DNA from: Bacilli bacterium
GTDB lineage: Bacteria; Bacillota_I; Bacilli_A; RF39; UBA660
DNA: 64,000 nt
Assembly: GCA_017934595.1 (NCBI GenBank)
Contig: JAGBJG010000009.1
Coordinates: 126,839-190,838, forward strand
Reading direction: 5' to 3'
In this document: positions 19,113 to 27,682 of the stretch, piece after piece
Numbering within the stretch: position 1 is the first letter of the stretch
How the letters are laid out: every line of letters begins with the position of its first letter
Program-made: the position numbers and the translations under genes
The notes under the pieces: model-generated
Seen by the model: the letters and a program-made list of their open reading frames with translations, nothing else
What the model was told of the DNA's origin: nothing
Databases searched by the model: none

Positions 19113-19316
19113 GTGAAGATAGTGGTAATAGAAAATTATAGTGATTTAGAAAAAGTATCTGATAATTTAATAGTAGATATATCAAAATTAAGCCCCAAAC
19201 TATCTTTAAGAGCAATAGATTTTTTACTAGGACTTACTTATAAATTTGGTAGTTTAAAAAGGATAGAAAGGTGTAAATATTTAGTTAGAATAGGTGATAA
19301 TAATGGAAAGAATTAA
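19113..19316 (+). CDS. SepF-core protein, N-terminally truncated
   Basis: The 67-residue protein matches the conserved C-terminal core of SepF, the FtsZ-anchoring division protein: YSDLEKVSDNL, VDISKLSPKLSLRAIDFL and LGLTYKFGSLKRIE, in the family order. Full SepF is about 150 residues with an N-terminal membrane-binding amphipathic helix that is absent here. GTG 19113 directly follows the previous stop, so it is translated by coupling. It overlaps the next start. It could dimerise with a full SepF encoded elsewhere, or be a specialised copy. Confidence 0.65.
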   Translation: MKIVVIENYSDLEKVSDNLIVDISKLSPKLSLRAIDFLLGLTYKFGSLKRIERCKYLVRIGDNNGKN

Positions 19317-19692
19317 TGAAATAATTGAAGGAGTTAAATTATATCCTAAGTTAAATAATCAATATATTAATCTATCTATAGTTATCGATATGAAAGATAG
19401 TTGTAGAATTTTATTTGGTGAGGATGATTATCAAGAGTTTATTAATAAAGTTAAAAATAATTTAGGTTATAGAAAAGATGTTATATATAGATTAAATAAT
19501 CATTTTAATTTAATAAATTATATTTTAATCACTAATTCAACATATGATAAATGGTATTATGCTAGATTTACAGAAAATATTTCTAAGGAATATACTCTTT
19601 TGTATATAGAAAATATATCTAATTTAAATCCAAAACATTTTTATGCAGATTATATAGATTTATTTGGCAATAAAATAGTTTTCAGTGAATAA
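19303..19692 (+). CDS. Hypothetical protein, 129 residues
   Basis: AGGTGA 5 nt upstream supports ATG 19303, which lies inside the end of the SepF-like gene. The protein looks like a small alpha/beta fold, with no membrane segment and no known motif. It is the third gene of the WG-SepF unit. Confidence 0.6.
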   Translation: MERINEIIEGVKLYPKLNNQYINLSIVIDMKDSCRILFGEDDYQEFINKVKNNLGYRKDVIYRLNNHFNLINYILITNSTYDKWYYARFTENISKEYTLLYIENISNLNPKHFYADYIDLFGNKIVFSE

Positions 19693-19697
19693 ATATA

Positions 19698-19706
19698 TGG
19701 TATAAT
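19698..19706 (+). promoter_or_regulatory. Extended -10 promoter
   Basis: TGGTATAAT lies 8 bp after the previous stop and about 15 bp before the SD of the membrane protein gene. Confidence 0.6.
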
Positions 19707-19722
19707 TTAATTGGGTGGTATG

Positions 19723-20688
19723 ATGAAAAAAATTAAAGATTTCTTAAAAGATTTTATATCTGGGATAATTGATAGTCCTTATATACTTAACTTTGCTACA
19801 TATGCTGTTGGTGTAATAGATATTATTATAGCTACTATTATTACATTTTTAAGTATTAGACCTATAAAAGCTAATTTTGACTTTAGTGATTTTATGGTTA
19901 AACTTGCTACTAATGTATATAATAAAGTATTCATAATTATATTTATTATATTAATGCTTTTATACATTATTTTCGTTTTAATAAAGTATTTTAAAGGGAA
20001 AAAAAGTATAGGCATAAATATCTTACTTATAATAACATTATTATTTGCTATTTTTGCAGGTGTTTCTATATGGGTTTCTATATATTATGATGACATAGAT
20101 TTAGCTACTAAGATAGGAAATATAATAATGCCTGAAAATTTAGATAGTGGCATTAAAGCTTTAATATTCATTGGGTATCTAAGTTTACCTATAATACTAT
20201 TTATGGTATTCTTAGGAATCTTGAGTAAGAAATTTGATGATTCATATCTTGGCAATTTTATTATATGTCTTTTAGTTAATACAATAGGTATAGGCTTAAT
20301 AATATTAGTTATAACTATAATAGCAGCTATTATAATCAATATTAAAGCTATATTGATTACTATAGGTATTGGTGCTTTGGCTCTAGTTGGATCTTATATT
20401 GGATTTGGAGTTCTCTTAGGTGGAACAGGTGGTGGCAGAAGTTATACACCATCACCTAAAAAAGAAGTTTCTAAAACCGAAATTAAGACTTCCGGACCTG
20501 AAGTTAAAGAGTTTAGTGGTGATGTTAGTTTTGTAAGGGAGTACAGTATAAATTATTCATCCGATCAAATATATGCTGATACATATTTTGGACATAATCG
20601 TGTTTGTAGTGCTAAGGAATTCGATGATGGCAAGGTAATTATTAAAAAAAATGGACAAGTTGTTAAGACAATTTTAAGGAAGAAGTAA
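19723..20688 (+). CDS. Polytopic membrane protein, unknown
   Basis: The 321-residue protein has about five hydrophobic segments between residues 15 and 230, including a Gly/Ile-rich pair near 185-230. A soluble C-terminal tail follows with beta-like sequence (VSFVREYSINYSS, VCSAKEFDDGKVIIKKNGQ). Two ATGs (19720, 19723) follow GGGTGG; the second has better spacing. No family is recognised. Confidence 0.65.
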   Translation: MKKIKDFLKDFISGIIDSPYILNFATYAVGVIDIIIATIITFLSIRPIKANFDFSDFMVKLATNVYNKVFIIIFIILMLLYIIFVLIKYFKGKKSIGINILLIITLLFAIFAGVSIWVSIYYDDIDLATKIGNIIMPENLDSGIKALIFIGYLSLPIILFMVFLGILSKKFDDSYLGNFIICLLVNTIGIGLIILVITIIAAIIINIKAILITIGIGALALVGSYIGFGVLLGGTGGGRSYTPSPKKEVSKTEIKTSGPEVKEFSGDVSFVREYSINYSSDQIYADTYFGHNRVCSAKEFDDGKVIIKKNGQVVKTILRKK

Positions 20689-20700
20689 TTCTTCCTTTTT
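20676..20700 (+). terminator. Intrinsic terminator
   Basis: AAGGAAGAA and TTCTTCCTT form a perfect 9-bp stem with a GTAA loop, followed by T residues. Confidence 0.85.
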
Positions 20701-20708
20701 ACATTTTA

Positions 20709-20715
20709 TGACCAG
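20709..20715 (+). promoter_or_regulatory. Third TGACCAG motif
   Basis: TGACCAG followed by TATATTTT recurs just after a terminator and about 55 bp upstream of the gene at 20770. Confidence 0.4.
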
Positions 20716-20769
20716 ATATATTTTACAACTTTCATATATAACATATAATTATATTCAGAAAGGAGTTAT

Positions 20770-21165
20770 ATGAAAGAAAAACAATTCAATGAAGCTATTA
20801 ATAGATTTAATAAAATCATTAAGAAACTTCACATTAATTCTGATATCATTAATAAATTTAAAAGTGGTAGGAGGTGTTTTTCTAATAGGACAACTTTAGA
20901 TAATGATATAATGTTACCTATAATAAAAGAGCATGAAAATAAACATGATTCATTAGTGTATTATAGTATTTTATCTCATACTCCATGGGGTGATGATGTA
21001 CTCGATATGTTATATGTAAGCAAATATGAAGATGAATGGTACTTAGGTGAGATAACAGAAGATAATTACATATATGTAGCTTCATATAATATAACAACTG
21101 GTTACATGGAACATGGCTTGATATTAGTTGACAATTATTATGGCATATTAGTAAGGATAGGATAA
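20770..21165 (+). CDS. Hypothetical protein, 131 residues
   Basis: SD AAAGGAG precedes ATG 20770. This soluble alpha/beta protein has a beta-rich centre (DDVLDMLYVSKYEDEWYLGE) and no known motif. Its transcript ends in a hairpin that overlaps its last codons and abuts the 3' end of sigK on the other strand. Confidence 0.6.
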   Translation: MKEKQFNEAINRFNKIIKKLHINSDIINKFKSGRRCFSNRTTLDNDIMLPIIKEHENKHDSLVYYSILSHTPWGDDVLDMLYVSKYEDEWYLGEITEDNYIYVASYNITTGYMEHGLILVDNYYGILVRIG

Positions 21166-21184
21166 CCCTTACTAATTTTTTTTA
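21147..21184 (+). terminator. Intrinsic terminator
   Basis: ATTAGTAAGG and CCTTACTAAT form a 10-bp stem followed by a T-run. The stem overlaps the end of the upstream gene and reaches the convergent sigK 3' part. Confidence 0.8.
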
Positions 21185-21538
21185 TTTTTTATGAATTCTT
21201 TTAACATTTTGGTTAAAGCTCTTTTTTCTATTCTTGATACATAACTTCTAGATATACCCATTTCAGAAGCTATTTCCTTTTGAGTTATTTCTTTATCCGT
21301 ATCTAATCCATATCTTTTATTAATTATTTCTTGTTCTCTAGGTGTTAATATACCAAAGTATTTTTTTAATAAGTTTAAACTTTCCATATTGTGAATATCT
21401 AAAGCATAATCTGGAGTTGGTGTTTTAAGTATATCAAGTAATGTAATTTCATTTCCATCTTTATCAAAACCAATTGATTCATTAAGACTAACATTTTTGT
21501 TATTCTTTTTATTTCCTCTAAAATACATTCTTATTTCG
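21172..21538 (-). CDS. sigK: sigK 3' segment (C-terminal half of sporulation sigma-K, SpoIIIC-like)
   Basis: Read after excision of the element, this segment encodes NEIRMYFRGNKK onward, GFDKDGNEITLLDIL, then region 4 with LTPREQEIINKRYGLD and the HTH ITQKEIASEMGISRSYVSRI. These are hallmark sigma-K sequences. It has no start codon or SD of its own; the open frame upstream (to 21576) lies in element DNA and the recombinase tail. With 36857-36531 and the AA core it makes a 696-bp gene (231 residues). This matches the split sigK of Bacillus subtilis and Clostridioides difficile, where DNA excision in the mother cell rebuilds the gene. Confidence 0.93.
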
Positions 21539-23281
21539 TTTGCAATTATCACCTGATGGAAAGTTAGTACTATCATTGTTTATGCAGGATTCAACATCAG
21601 AATTATTTACTGATCTAGCACCAATAAAGTTAATTGTTAAATCTTCTCCATCAGAAGTTATAGAACTAACAAGTAATTTTATCATGTTTCTTTTTGTGTT
21701 TAGATCCAATTTGTCAAATACATTCATGTAAGTGTCTAATACTTTAAGTATTATGTCAGCAGTTTCTTTGTCATTAATTTCATCAGTAGTAGTATTAGTT
21801 AATAGTTTTAACTTATTCTGTAATTCTTCATTTTTCTTTTTTAGTTCAACTATTCTTTCTGTTTGTTCTTTAACTAATTCAATATCGACATAAGGTAATC
21901 TTTCAGACAAACCTTGAATATCATTTTCGTTTTTAGTTATTTGTTTTCTAATAGCCTTAATTTCCTCATTTTGTTTGTACTCTTTAGTAAAATTATCCTT
22001 GGAAATTTTCTTTAATGCTTCATAGAACTTAGAAGATGGATTTGCAAGTTTCTTTATTTCTTCTAGTACTAATCTATCAGCTTCAAGTCCGTTAATGTTC
22101 TTGCATTGACATTTAGTTTTTCTACTTTTGTCTTTAAGCTCACACATATAACTGAATTTTCTTCTTCCTTGTTCATCAGTATCATTTCCTTGAAGTTTTG
22201 CTCTCATATATGATCCACAATGAGAACATTTCAATAAACCTGAAAGAAGTGCATTACTAGCAGATGGTTTTCGGTATTGCATTTGACAATTTTGTTCCAA
22301 TATATTTTGAACTTCAATCCATTCTTTACCTTTAATAGCTCCATTATGCTTTCCAACAGCTATGATCCACTCATCAATATCGCGTTTTTCAACGGCTTTA
22401 GTTTGTTCATTCTTTTCAGTTTTATTATATACCATCAATCCGTGTTTGCCATCAAATTCAGATTCATCTGCAAATACTTCAACATTTAAATTAATGAAGT
22501 AATTATACATATCCTTATCCGCAACAGCATATACAGGGTTGGTATAGATGTTTTTTAATCCCCAACGAGTGTATTTCTTTCCGTTTGTAGTTTTAATATC
22601 ATTTTGTAGTGCATATGTTTCAACACCTGACAATGATTTCAGTTCAAGCATTTTAGAAAATAATGTAATTACTTTAGCGTATTCATCGTTTTTGATTAGC
22701 TGAAATAGTTTTCTTTTCTTCCCATTAATATCAATTTTTTCAATAGCTTTAGAATCATATCCAGTAGGTGTTTTTCCACCAAGCCAGCGGCCAGTTTTAG
22801 CTAATTCAATCATATTATCTCTTATACGCTCGGCTATAGTATCACGTTCTAATTGTGCAAAGACTGAAGATATCATTAACATTGCTTTACCCATTGGAGT
22901 AATAGTTTCAATATTTTCGGTAGCTGAAACAAGTTTTACATCGTAAATATTCAACTCATTAAGTAAATTGCAAAAATCGCTCACATTACGACTAATTCTA
23001 TCTAGTCGATAAAATACTAAGGCTTGTATTTTATTATTACGTATGTCTTCCATCATGTTTTTGAAACCAGGTCGATTTGTATTATATCCAGTAAAACCTT
23101 CATCTTCATATATAATCACTTCATTTTCAAAATCAATATTTGGAAAACGTTTCAACAACTCATTCTTACAATCAGTTATTTGATTGTTTATACTATCTCC
23201 CTTACCGGTGAATTTAGATTTTCTAGAGTAAATTGCATACTTTCTATTATCAATTTTTTCTTTTTTTCTAGTTTTAGCCAT
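21518..23281 (-). CDS. Large serine recombinase of the sigK element (SpoIVCA-like)
   Basis: The 587-residue protein has an N-terminal resolvase domain with the catalytic Ser in YSRKSK and the DRISRN segment, then a recombinase domain, a zinc ribbon (CSHCG and later cysteines CELKD, KCQCK), and a coiled-coil region near residues 440-500. It is the expected enzyme for sigK element excision. The last 6 codons after the core, plus the stop (TAG 21520-21518), lie in sigK DNA, so the C-terminus changes when the element leaves. SD AGAGGT precedes ATG 23281. It is transcribed in the same direction as sigK. A promoter with an inverted repeat lies upstream. Confidence 0.95.
   Translation of the reverse strand: MAKTRKKEKIDNRKYAIYSRKSKFTGKGDSINNQITDCKNELLKRFPNIDFENEVIIYEDEGFTGYNTNRPGFKNMMEDIRNNKIQALVFYRLDRISRNVSDFCNLLNELNIYDVKLVSATENIETITPMGKAMLMISSVFAQLERDTIAERIRDNMIELAKTGRWLGGKTPTGYDSKAIEKIDINGKKRKLFQLIKNDEYAKVITLFSKMLELKSLSGVETYALQNDIKTTNGKKYTRWGLKNIYTNPVYAVADKDMYNYFINLNVEVFADESEFDGKHGLMVYNKTEKNEQTKAVEKRDIDEWIIAVGKHNGAIKGKEWIEVQNILEQNCQMQYRKPSASNALLSGLLKCSHCGSYMRAKLQGNDTDEQGRRKFSYMCELKDKSRKTKCQCKNINGLEADRLVLEEIKKLANPSSKFYEALKKISKDNFTKEYKQNEEIKAIRKQITKNENDIQGLSERLPYVDIELVKEQTERIVELKKKNEELQNKLKLLTNTTTDEINDKETADIILKVLDTYMNVFDKLDLNTKRNMIKLLVSSITSDGEDLTINFIGARSVNNSDVESCINNDSTNFPSGDNCKRNKNVF
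21539..21562 (-). other. Attachment site at sigK 3' side (element arm plus AA core)
   Basis: Read on the minus strand, the element arm is TTTCCATCAGGTG then ATAATTGCA, followed by the core AA (21540-21539) and sigK codons CGAAATAAG. The arm is an inverted copy (18 of 22 positions) of the arm at the other end. Crossover at AA restores the sigK frame. Confidence 0.8.
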
Positions 23282-23302
23282 GTTAATACCTCTTTCCTTA
23301 TA

Positions 23303-23327
23303 TGTGATATATAAACATTATATCACA
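23303..23327 (-). promoter_or_regulatory. Recombinase promoter with overlapping inverted repeat
   Basis: TGTGATATA and TATATCACA form a perfect 9-bp inverted repeat with a 7-bp spacer. One arm contains the minus-strand extended -10 TGATATAAT (23325-23317). A repressor bound here would block recombinase expression. Confidence 0.55.
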
Positions 23328-23548
23328 CTAGTAATAATTGATAAAGATAGCTGGTATTCTTTAATAAACATATGAATTATATTTATCGTATATTAAGGTA
23401 GAATCAATATTTTAGAATAATCCTTTAATATGGCCATAATTATTTGGTTGGTATGTTTATACTATTTATGTTATTAAACCCTTACAACCGTCACAAAATG
23501 GCCTAATAATTGGGAATTTAGTTAATAAATTATATTTAGGAGCAGAAT

Positions 23549-24028
23549 ATGAGCCAAAGAGATTGGATTTTAAGAATGAAAGGTAAACATATGATAACAA
23601 TACTAGCTTCTGGCGAAGTAAGATATAGTGTTGGGAAAGTTAAACTATTTACTCTTAAGAAAGATGTAATTAGAGAGTTAGAATCACTAATTAAGCTTAG
23701 TATAAGCGAAACTGACGATTCAATTCATACAAATTTAATTAGATATAATACTGATAAAGGTGTAATGACTTTATTTAATTGTAAGCTTTATACTAAGATT
23801 TGGAAAATAGTATATGAAGCTAGTAATGTGAAAGACACCCCTGAAGAGGTGCTAGAACTAACTGACCTAGTTGATTATATTATTCATTTTGGGGATCCAG
23901 CTAGTGAAGTTCCACTTGATGCACCGGATCCGGAATATCTTATTAGGATGTTAGATGTAGATATTGTTATAGAATCACTTATAAATTTAATTTTAACGAA
24001 GAACAATGAAGTTTATTACTTAAACTAA
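23549..24028 (+). CDS. Element hypothetical protein, 159 residues
   Basis: SD AGGAG is 7 nt before ATG 23549. This soluble acidic protein has a beta-rich start (MITILASGEVRYSVGKVKLF) and a helical C-terminus. It is not recognised. It is divergent from the recombinase across a 267-bp gap that holds the recombinase operator; otherwise nothing is seen in that gap. Confidence 0.6.
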   Translation: MSQRDWILRMKGKHMITILASGEVRYSVGKVKLFTLKKDVIRELESLIKLSISETDDSIHTNLIRYNTDKGVMTLFNCKLYTKIWKIVYEASNVKDTPEEVLELTDLVDYIIHFGDPASEVPLDAPDPEYLIRMLDVDIVIESLINLILTKNNEVYYLN

Positions 24029-24184
24029 ATATTATTTAAATTAGACAACAAACCTTAGGTTGCATTATTAGTTGTTCTATTGCTAGTTAGAAATAATAAA
24101 ATAATAATTTAATTTTGTTCATCCTATTGATAAATTATTTTATGTAAGGTTAAATTTAAAATCAAAGGAGTTGAAGAAAAGAAA

Positions 24185-24511
24185 ATGAATAATGAAACAA
24201 GAGAAAAGTTACAAGAAAATACACCAAGATGTACAATTTTCACAAAGGAATTAATTAGACGGAAGATCCTTGTGGATCCATCTGAATTTGAAATTGAATT
24301 ATTTGACACAATTTTTAAAGAGCTTTTAATGTATTATGAATATCGTGTAATTTTAATTTGTTGCAGCTATACTATATCCTGTATAAAAAGAAATGATTTA
24401 AAAGATGAAGAAAATAAACCAATTGAATCTTTATATGCCTATTTTAAAGTCGCTTTACTCTCAAATATTAAAAGATATACGCGACCTGTTGATATTGATT
24501 GGCTAGAATGA
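24185..24511 (+). CDS. Element hypothetical protein, 108 residues
   Basis: This basic helical protein has three cysteines in its middle (VILICCSYTISCIK). The SD AAGGAG is 14 nt from ATG 24185, longer than ideal, and no alternative in-frame start fits better. Its function is unknown. Confidence 0.5.
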   Translation: MNNETREKLQENTPRCTIFTKELIRRKILVDPSEFEIELFDTIFKELLMYYEYRVILICCSYTISCIKRNDLKDEENKPIESLYAYFKVALLSNIKRYTRPVDIDWLE

Positions 24512-24531
24512 ATATTATTTCTTATATAATA

Positions 24532-24542
24532 TGTGATATAAT
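24532..24542 (+). promoter_or_regulatory. Extended -10 promoter with TGTGATATA half-site
   Basis: TGTGATATAAT matches the recombinase promoter motif at 23303-23327 and the site at 28021, which suggests a common element regulator. Confidence 0.45.
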
Positions 24543-24560
24543 ACTACTTAAGGTGATTTA

Positions 24561-24635
24561 ATGTATTTAGATAATTTTGATGATGATTTAAAAGCGGCAT
24601 TAGTTAAACGTGGTGAATATAAATTAGATTATTAA
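24561..24635 (+). CDS. Mini-protein, 24 residues
   Basis: AAGGTGAT lies just upstream of an ATG that opens MYLDNFDDDLKAALVKRG and six more residues. Promoter and SD are well placed, so it may be translated, perhaps as a leader of the next gene at 24665. Confidence 0.35.
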   Translation: MYLDNFDDDLKAALVKRGEYKLDY

Positions 24636-24664
24636 TTTACAAACAATAATAGAGGTGAAGTTTT

Positions 24665-25060
24665 ATGAGTTTTTATGAAAGAATAGATAAAGCTTTAGAT
24701 GAGTCTATAATGTTAGAAGAGATAGCTAGAATAGGCTATACAAATGATTCTTATGAAGTGTATGTTAATACAGATGATCCTGGTAATATTGCTCATTTCC
24801 ATTATAGGAAGGGAAAGCAGAATGATTACATCTTTCATACCTGTATTAAGATAGAAAGTGCTGAATATTTTCACCATACAGGTAAAGAAGATGTCTTAAA
24901 CAAACAACAGAGAAAACAACTTGTACAGTTTTTGAAAGAGAAACCTAAAAAGGCTAATTATGGAACTAACTGGGAGTTTTTAATTAGTATGTGGAATGTA
25001 AATAATTCAGATGTAGAAATAAAGGCAGATTTAGAAATGCCTGATTATGAAAATCTATAA
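24665..25060 (+). CDS. Element hypothetical protein, 131 residues
   Basis: SD GAGGTGAA precedes ATG 24665. This alpha/beta soluble protein contains His-rich segments (IAHFHYRKGK, EYFHHTGKED) that could bind metal. The family is not recognised. It ends at a shared hairpin with the convergent gene at 25122. Confidence 0.6.
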   Translation: MSFYERIDKALDESIMLEEIARIGYTNDSYEVYVNTDDPGNIAHFHYRKGKQNDYIFHTCIKIESAEYFHHTGKEDVLNKQQRKQLVQFLKEKPKKANYGTNWEFLISMWNVNNSDVEIKADLEMPDYENL

Positions 25061-25083
25061 GCGTAACATATTTGATAAATTTA

Positions 25084-25116
25084 AAAGAAAGGTTTATAGC
25101 CTTTCTTTACTTTTTT
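25084..25116. terminator. Bidirectional terminator
   Basis: AAAGAAAGG and CCTTTCTTT form a 9-bp stem; T-runs follow on the plus side. Confidence 0.8.
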
Positions 25117-25121
25117 ATTGT

Positions 25122-25511
25122 TTATTTATCTAATGTTATTATTAAATCTGATACTTCTTTTAAATTGTTGTAATTTTCATTGAATATGTCTTTACCGCTA
25201 GCACAACAAGATATTAATATTATAGTTTTATTATTAGCTACTGCTTTTTCTTTTAATGACTTAATGTCTTCAATGTTATAGTTAGCTAATTCAATGTAGT
25301 CTACTAATAATATATCATTTTCTTCTAAATATTTATCTATATTGGTAATATCATTATATACTGCAATGTTATCTGCAATAGAAATATGTTTATTCCCTTC
25401 TAAATCAATATAACATGTTTTTTTATTTGATGCACTTAAAAGTGATACACCTAAACTTGATTTGTAAGTTGCTGGTTTAGCATAAATTACTATTAAATTA
25501 TTGTTTAACAT
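25122..25511 (-). CDS. Small RecA/AAA-like protein with degenerate Walker A
   Basis: The 129-residue protein has a beta-strand followed by YAKPATYKSS, which resembles a P-loop (GxPGxGKSS) with key glycines replaced but Lys-Ser-Ser kept. A Walker B-like ILLVDY and a later ILISCC strand follow. It looks like a minimal RecA-type ATPase core, perhaps a partner or decoy of the DnaB-like helicase in the element. SD AGGAGG precedes ATG 25511, with minus-strand TGGTATAAT upstream. Confidence 0.5.
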   Translation of the reverse strand: MLNNNLIVIYAKPATYKSSLGVSLLSASNKKTCYIDLEGNKHISIADNIAVYNDITNIDKYLEENDILLVDYIELANYNIEDIKSLKEKAVANNKTIILISCCASGKDIFNENYNNLKEVSDLIITLDK

Positions 25512-25572
25512 ACTATTCCTCCTGTCCGTTTATTATTATACCATTTATTAGATTAAATGCGAAATTTTGATA

Positions 25573-26934
25573 TTAACTATTGGATGTTTTATTACCTAAT
25601 TCATCTAATCTTTGTTTTAATCTAATATATGCAATTTCTCTCATTTGCTCAGCTTTTGTTGATTTTACATATTTTATTCCTTCTACAAATTGCTCGTAAA
25701 GAAATACTTTTCTAGGATCATTATTATTTGTATATGAATTAGGTTTTGTTATTGCTTTATATAAATCTTCATAGTCTATTATGCTATATTTATCACCATT
25801 TTCATAATTATTTCTTAGCTCCACTTTAGTTATTGAATTATATTTAGGTTTTAATAGATAATAATGAGTGTTTATACCAAATGATTCAGCATAATTATAA
25901 TATGAACTTAATTGGGAATCTTTTTTCTTTTTATTTGATTTCTTTGTTCCATTAATATGTGAATCTATTTTGTTTTCTATAACTATTAAATCTGTATCAC
26001 TTTGTAATAATATATCTATATGATTATCTTCTCTTGATATTTTAAATTCCTTATTAGGTTCTATTGTATTATCTGTATGTTTATTAAGCATTTCTATAAA
26101 GTTAGTAAGTAATTCTTTATCTCTACTTAAGAAGTATGCAATTTGATTAGATGTTGAATCTTCTAAATTTGTTCGGTCACATATAACAGCTAAACATTGT
26201 TCATCTGTTTTAGGAAGCTCTATAGTGTTTTCTACTACTTCTTTTTTATATTCTGATTTAACAATTTGATCTAATATTGTTAAATCTTTATCTCTTGAAT
26301 AGCATAAATTTCTACTTCCTGTAAGATTACATCCAAGATTAATTATAAAAATATCGTTTTCATTATCCTTTGTATGAACTTTCTCTAAATCCTGTGTAAC
26401 TTCTTCACTGTTATTTTTTTCAAAGTAAAAGTGAGTATTTTGATTTGGAATATAAAGAGCTTCAGCGATAAAACTGCATAGATGTGCTTTGCTATCATCA
26501 AATACTTTACCGAGAAATTTACCCGAGAAGTTCACATTTTCCTTTTCATATTTAGATCTTTCATTTATAGTTCCTGTGAGTTTTTTAGAATCATAGAAAG
26601 TAGGTTCATTTATATAGGTATTTGTTTTCTTATCTAATACCTGAGCAACCTTTGATATAGCAATTAATTCATAATAATTATTATCACCATATGTAGTTTC
26701 CATAACATGTAAAACATATTCAGTTTTTTTAGCTGCATCTTTGCCACGCTCGCCATATGGATTAATATATACTAATCTTTTATTACCAAATTTACTTCCA
26801 TTATCATCTGTTTTTATGAAGTTAATCATTTCATTACCTAAGTTATAAATTAGATATGATCCAGTAAATATTTTATTGAATGCATATATATAATTTGGTT
26901 TTTCTTTTTCCTTTTCCTTTTCATTATTGCCCAT
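25573..26934 (-). CDS. PD-(D/E)XK-like nuclease domain protein
   Basis: The 453-residue protein has a C-terminal half containing HIDILLQSDTDLIVIENKI, a classic D...ExK nuclease core, then a Gln-containing helix (SQLSSYYNYAES). This matches PD-(D/E)XK superfamily proteins such as PDDEXK_4-type genes. The N-terminal 230 residues are not recognised. The start has a charged repeat (EKEKEKEK). SD AAGGAGTG. It could be a defence nuclease or a repair protein; which one cannot be told here. Confidence 0.65.
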   Translation of the reverse strand: MGNNEKEKEKEKPNYIYAFNKIFTGSYLIYNLGNEMINFIKTDDNGSKFGNKRLVYINPYGERGKDAAKKTEYVLHVMETTYGDNNYYELIAISKVAQVLDKKTNTYINEPTFYDSKKLTGTINERSKYEKENVNFSGKFLGKVFDDSKAHLCSFIAEALYIPNQNTHFYFEKNNSEEVTQDLEKVHTKDNENDIFIINLGCNLTGSRNLCYSRDKDLTILDQIVKSEYKKEVVENTIELPKTDEQCLAVICDRTNLEDSTSNQIAYFLSRDKELLTNFIEMLNKHTDNTIEPNKEFKISREDNHIDILLQSDTDLIVIENKIDSHINGTKKSNKKKKDSQLSSYYNYAESFGINTHYYLLKPKYNSITKVELRNNYENGDKYSIIDYEDLYKAITKPNSYTNNNDPRKVFLYEQFVEGIKYVKSTKAEQMREIAYIRLKQRLDELGNKTSNS

Positions 26935-27033
26935 AAAATCACTCCTTTAAGATATTATACCATAAATAATGTTGATTAATATGCTGTAATTAATTTTAGA
27001 ACATGGTAAGATGTTTTTGATAGGAGGTACGAT

Positions 27034-27366
27034 ATGTTTCTAAAAGATACAGGTGCTGATGTAACTGAAGATGAATTTAATAACATTATTCTTCCTTTTG
27101 ATAATAAAATTCATAATTATTTACAGCAAGAAACTATTCCAACTTTTTGTGCATTCTATATTGCTGAAGGATTTAGAACAAGTAGTTTATTTGAAAATTC
27201 ATACAATGTCTACTTAAATGAAGCACTCGACTTATTTAATGATTTTCCGAAAGATTTAGAAAGCATTAAAGCTACTACTACAAAATTGTTAAAAGAAAAA
27301 TATAGACTTGAAGTAATTGCAGATAATCCCCTACAACTTAAGGAGGTTGAAGAAAGTGATTCGTAG
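27034..27366 (+). CDS. Element hypothetical protein, paralogue A
   Basis: SD AGGAGG. The 110-residue helical acidic protein has the plan (D-E-F)..PF....I..Y......FIAEGFRTSSLFENS. The next gene is a diverged tandem copy (similar YIASGYNMSALFEGS). Function unknown. Confidence 0.6.
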   Translation: MFLKDTGADVTEDEFNNIILPFDNKIHNYLQQETIPTFCAFYIAEGFRTSSLFENSYNVYLNEALDLFNDFPKDLESIKATTTKLLKEKYRLEVIADNPLQLKEVEESDS

Positions 27367-27682
27367 TGATTTTGATATAAGTGATGAAGATTTCGATAAG
27401 ATGAATAAACCATTTGAGGAAGCAATAGATAATTATGTTAAAAATAACTTTATAGATGAGTATATGGCTTACTATATTGCTTCAGGGTATAATATGTCTG
27501 CTTTGTTTGAAGGAAGTCTTAACGGTGTATTTAATGCTGCAATAGATGATCTTTGTTCTATTCAATATGGTAGTAAAGAAGATATAGAAAAATTAAAACA
27601 ATTGTTGAAAGAAAAATATAATTTGATACTTAGAAGTGATACAAGATTAGAAATTGAAGAAATTAAAAGGACCGACAATTAA
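27356..27682 (+). CDS. Element hypothetical protein, paralogue B
   Basis: AAGGAGG at 27339-27346 is 9 nt from GTG 27356; earlier in-frame starts are too close to or within the SD. The 108-residue protein is a tandem duplicate of the previous gene (shared layout: YYIASGYNMSALFEGSLN against FYIAEGFRTSSLFENSYN). The start overlaps the stop of paralogue A. Confidence 0.6.
   Translation: MIRSDFDISDEDFDKMNKPFEEAIDNYVKNNFIDEYMAYYIASGYNMSALFEGSLNGVFNAAIDDLCSIQYGSKEDIEKLKQLLKEKYNLILRSDTRLEIEEIKRTDN

Noticed and set aside
21172-21576. A free-standing 134-residue sigma factor gene starting at 21576
   Set aside because: The N-terminal 13 residues come from recombinase/element DNA, with no SD and no region 2. 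The true gene is the split sigK.
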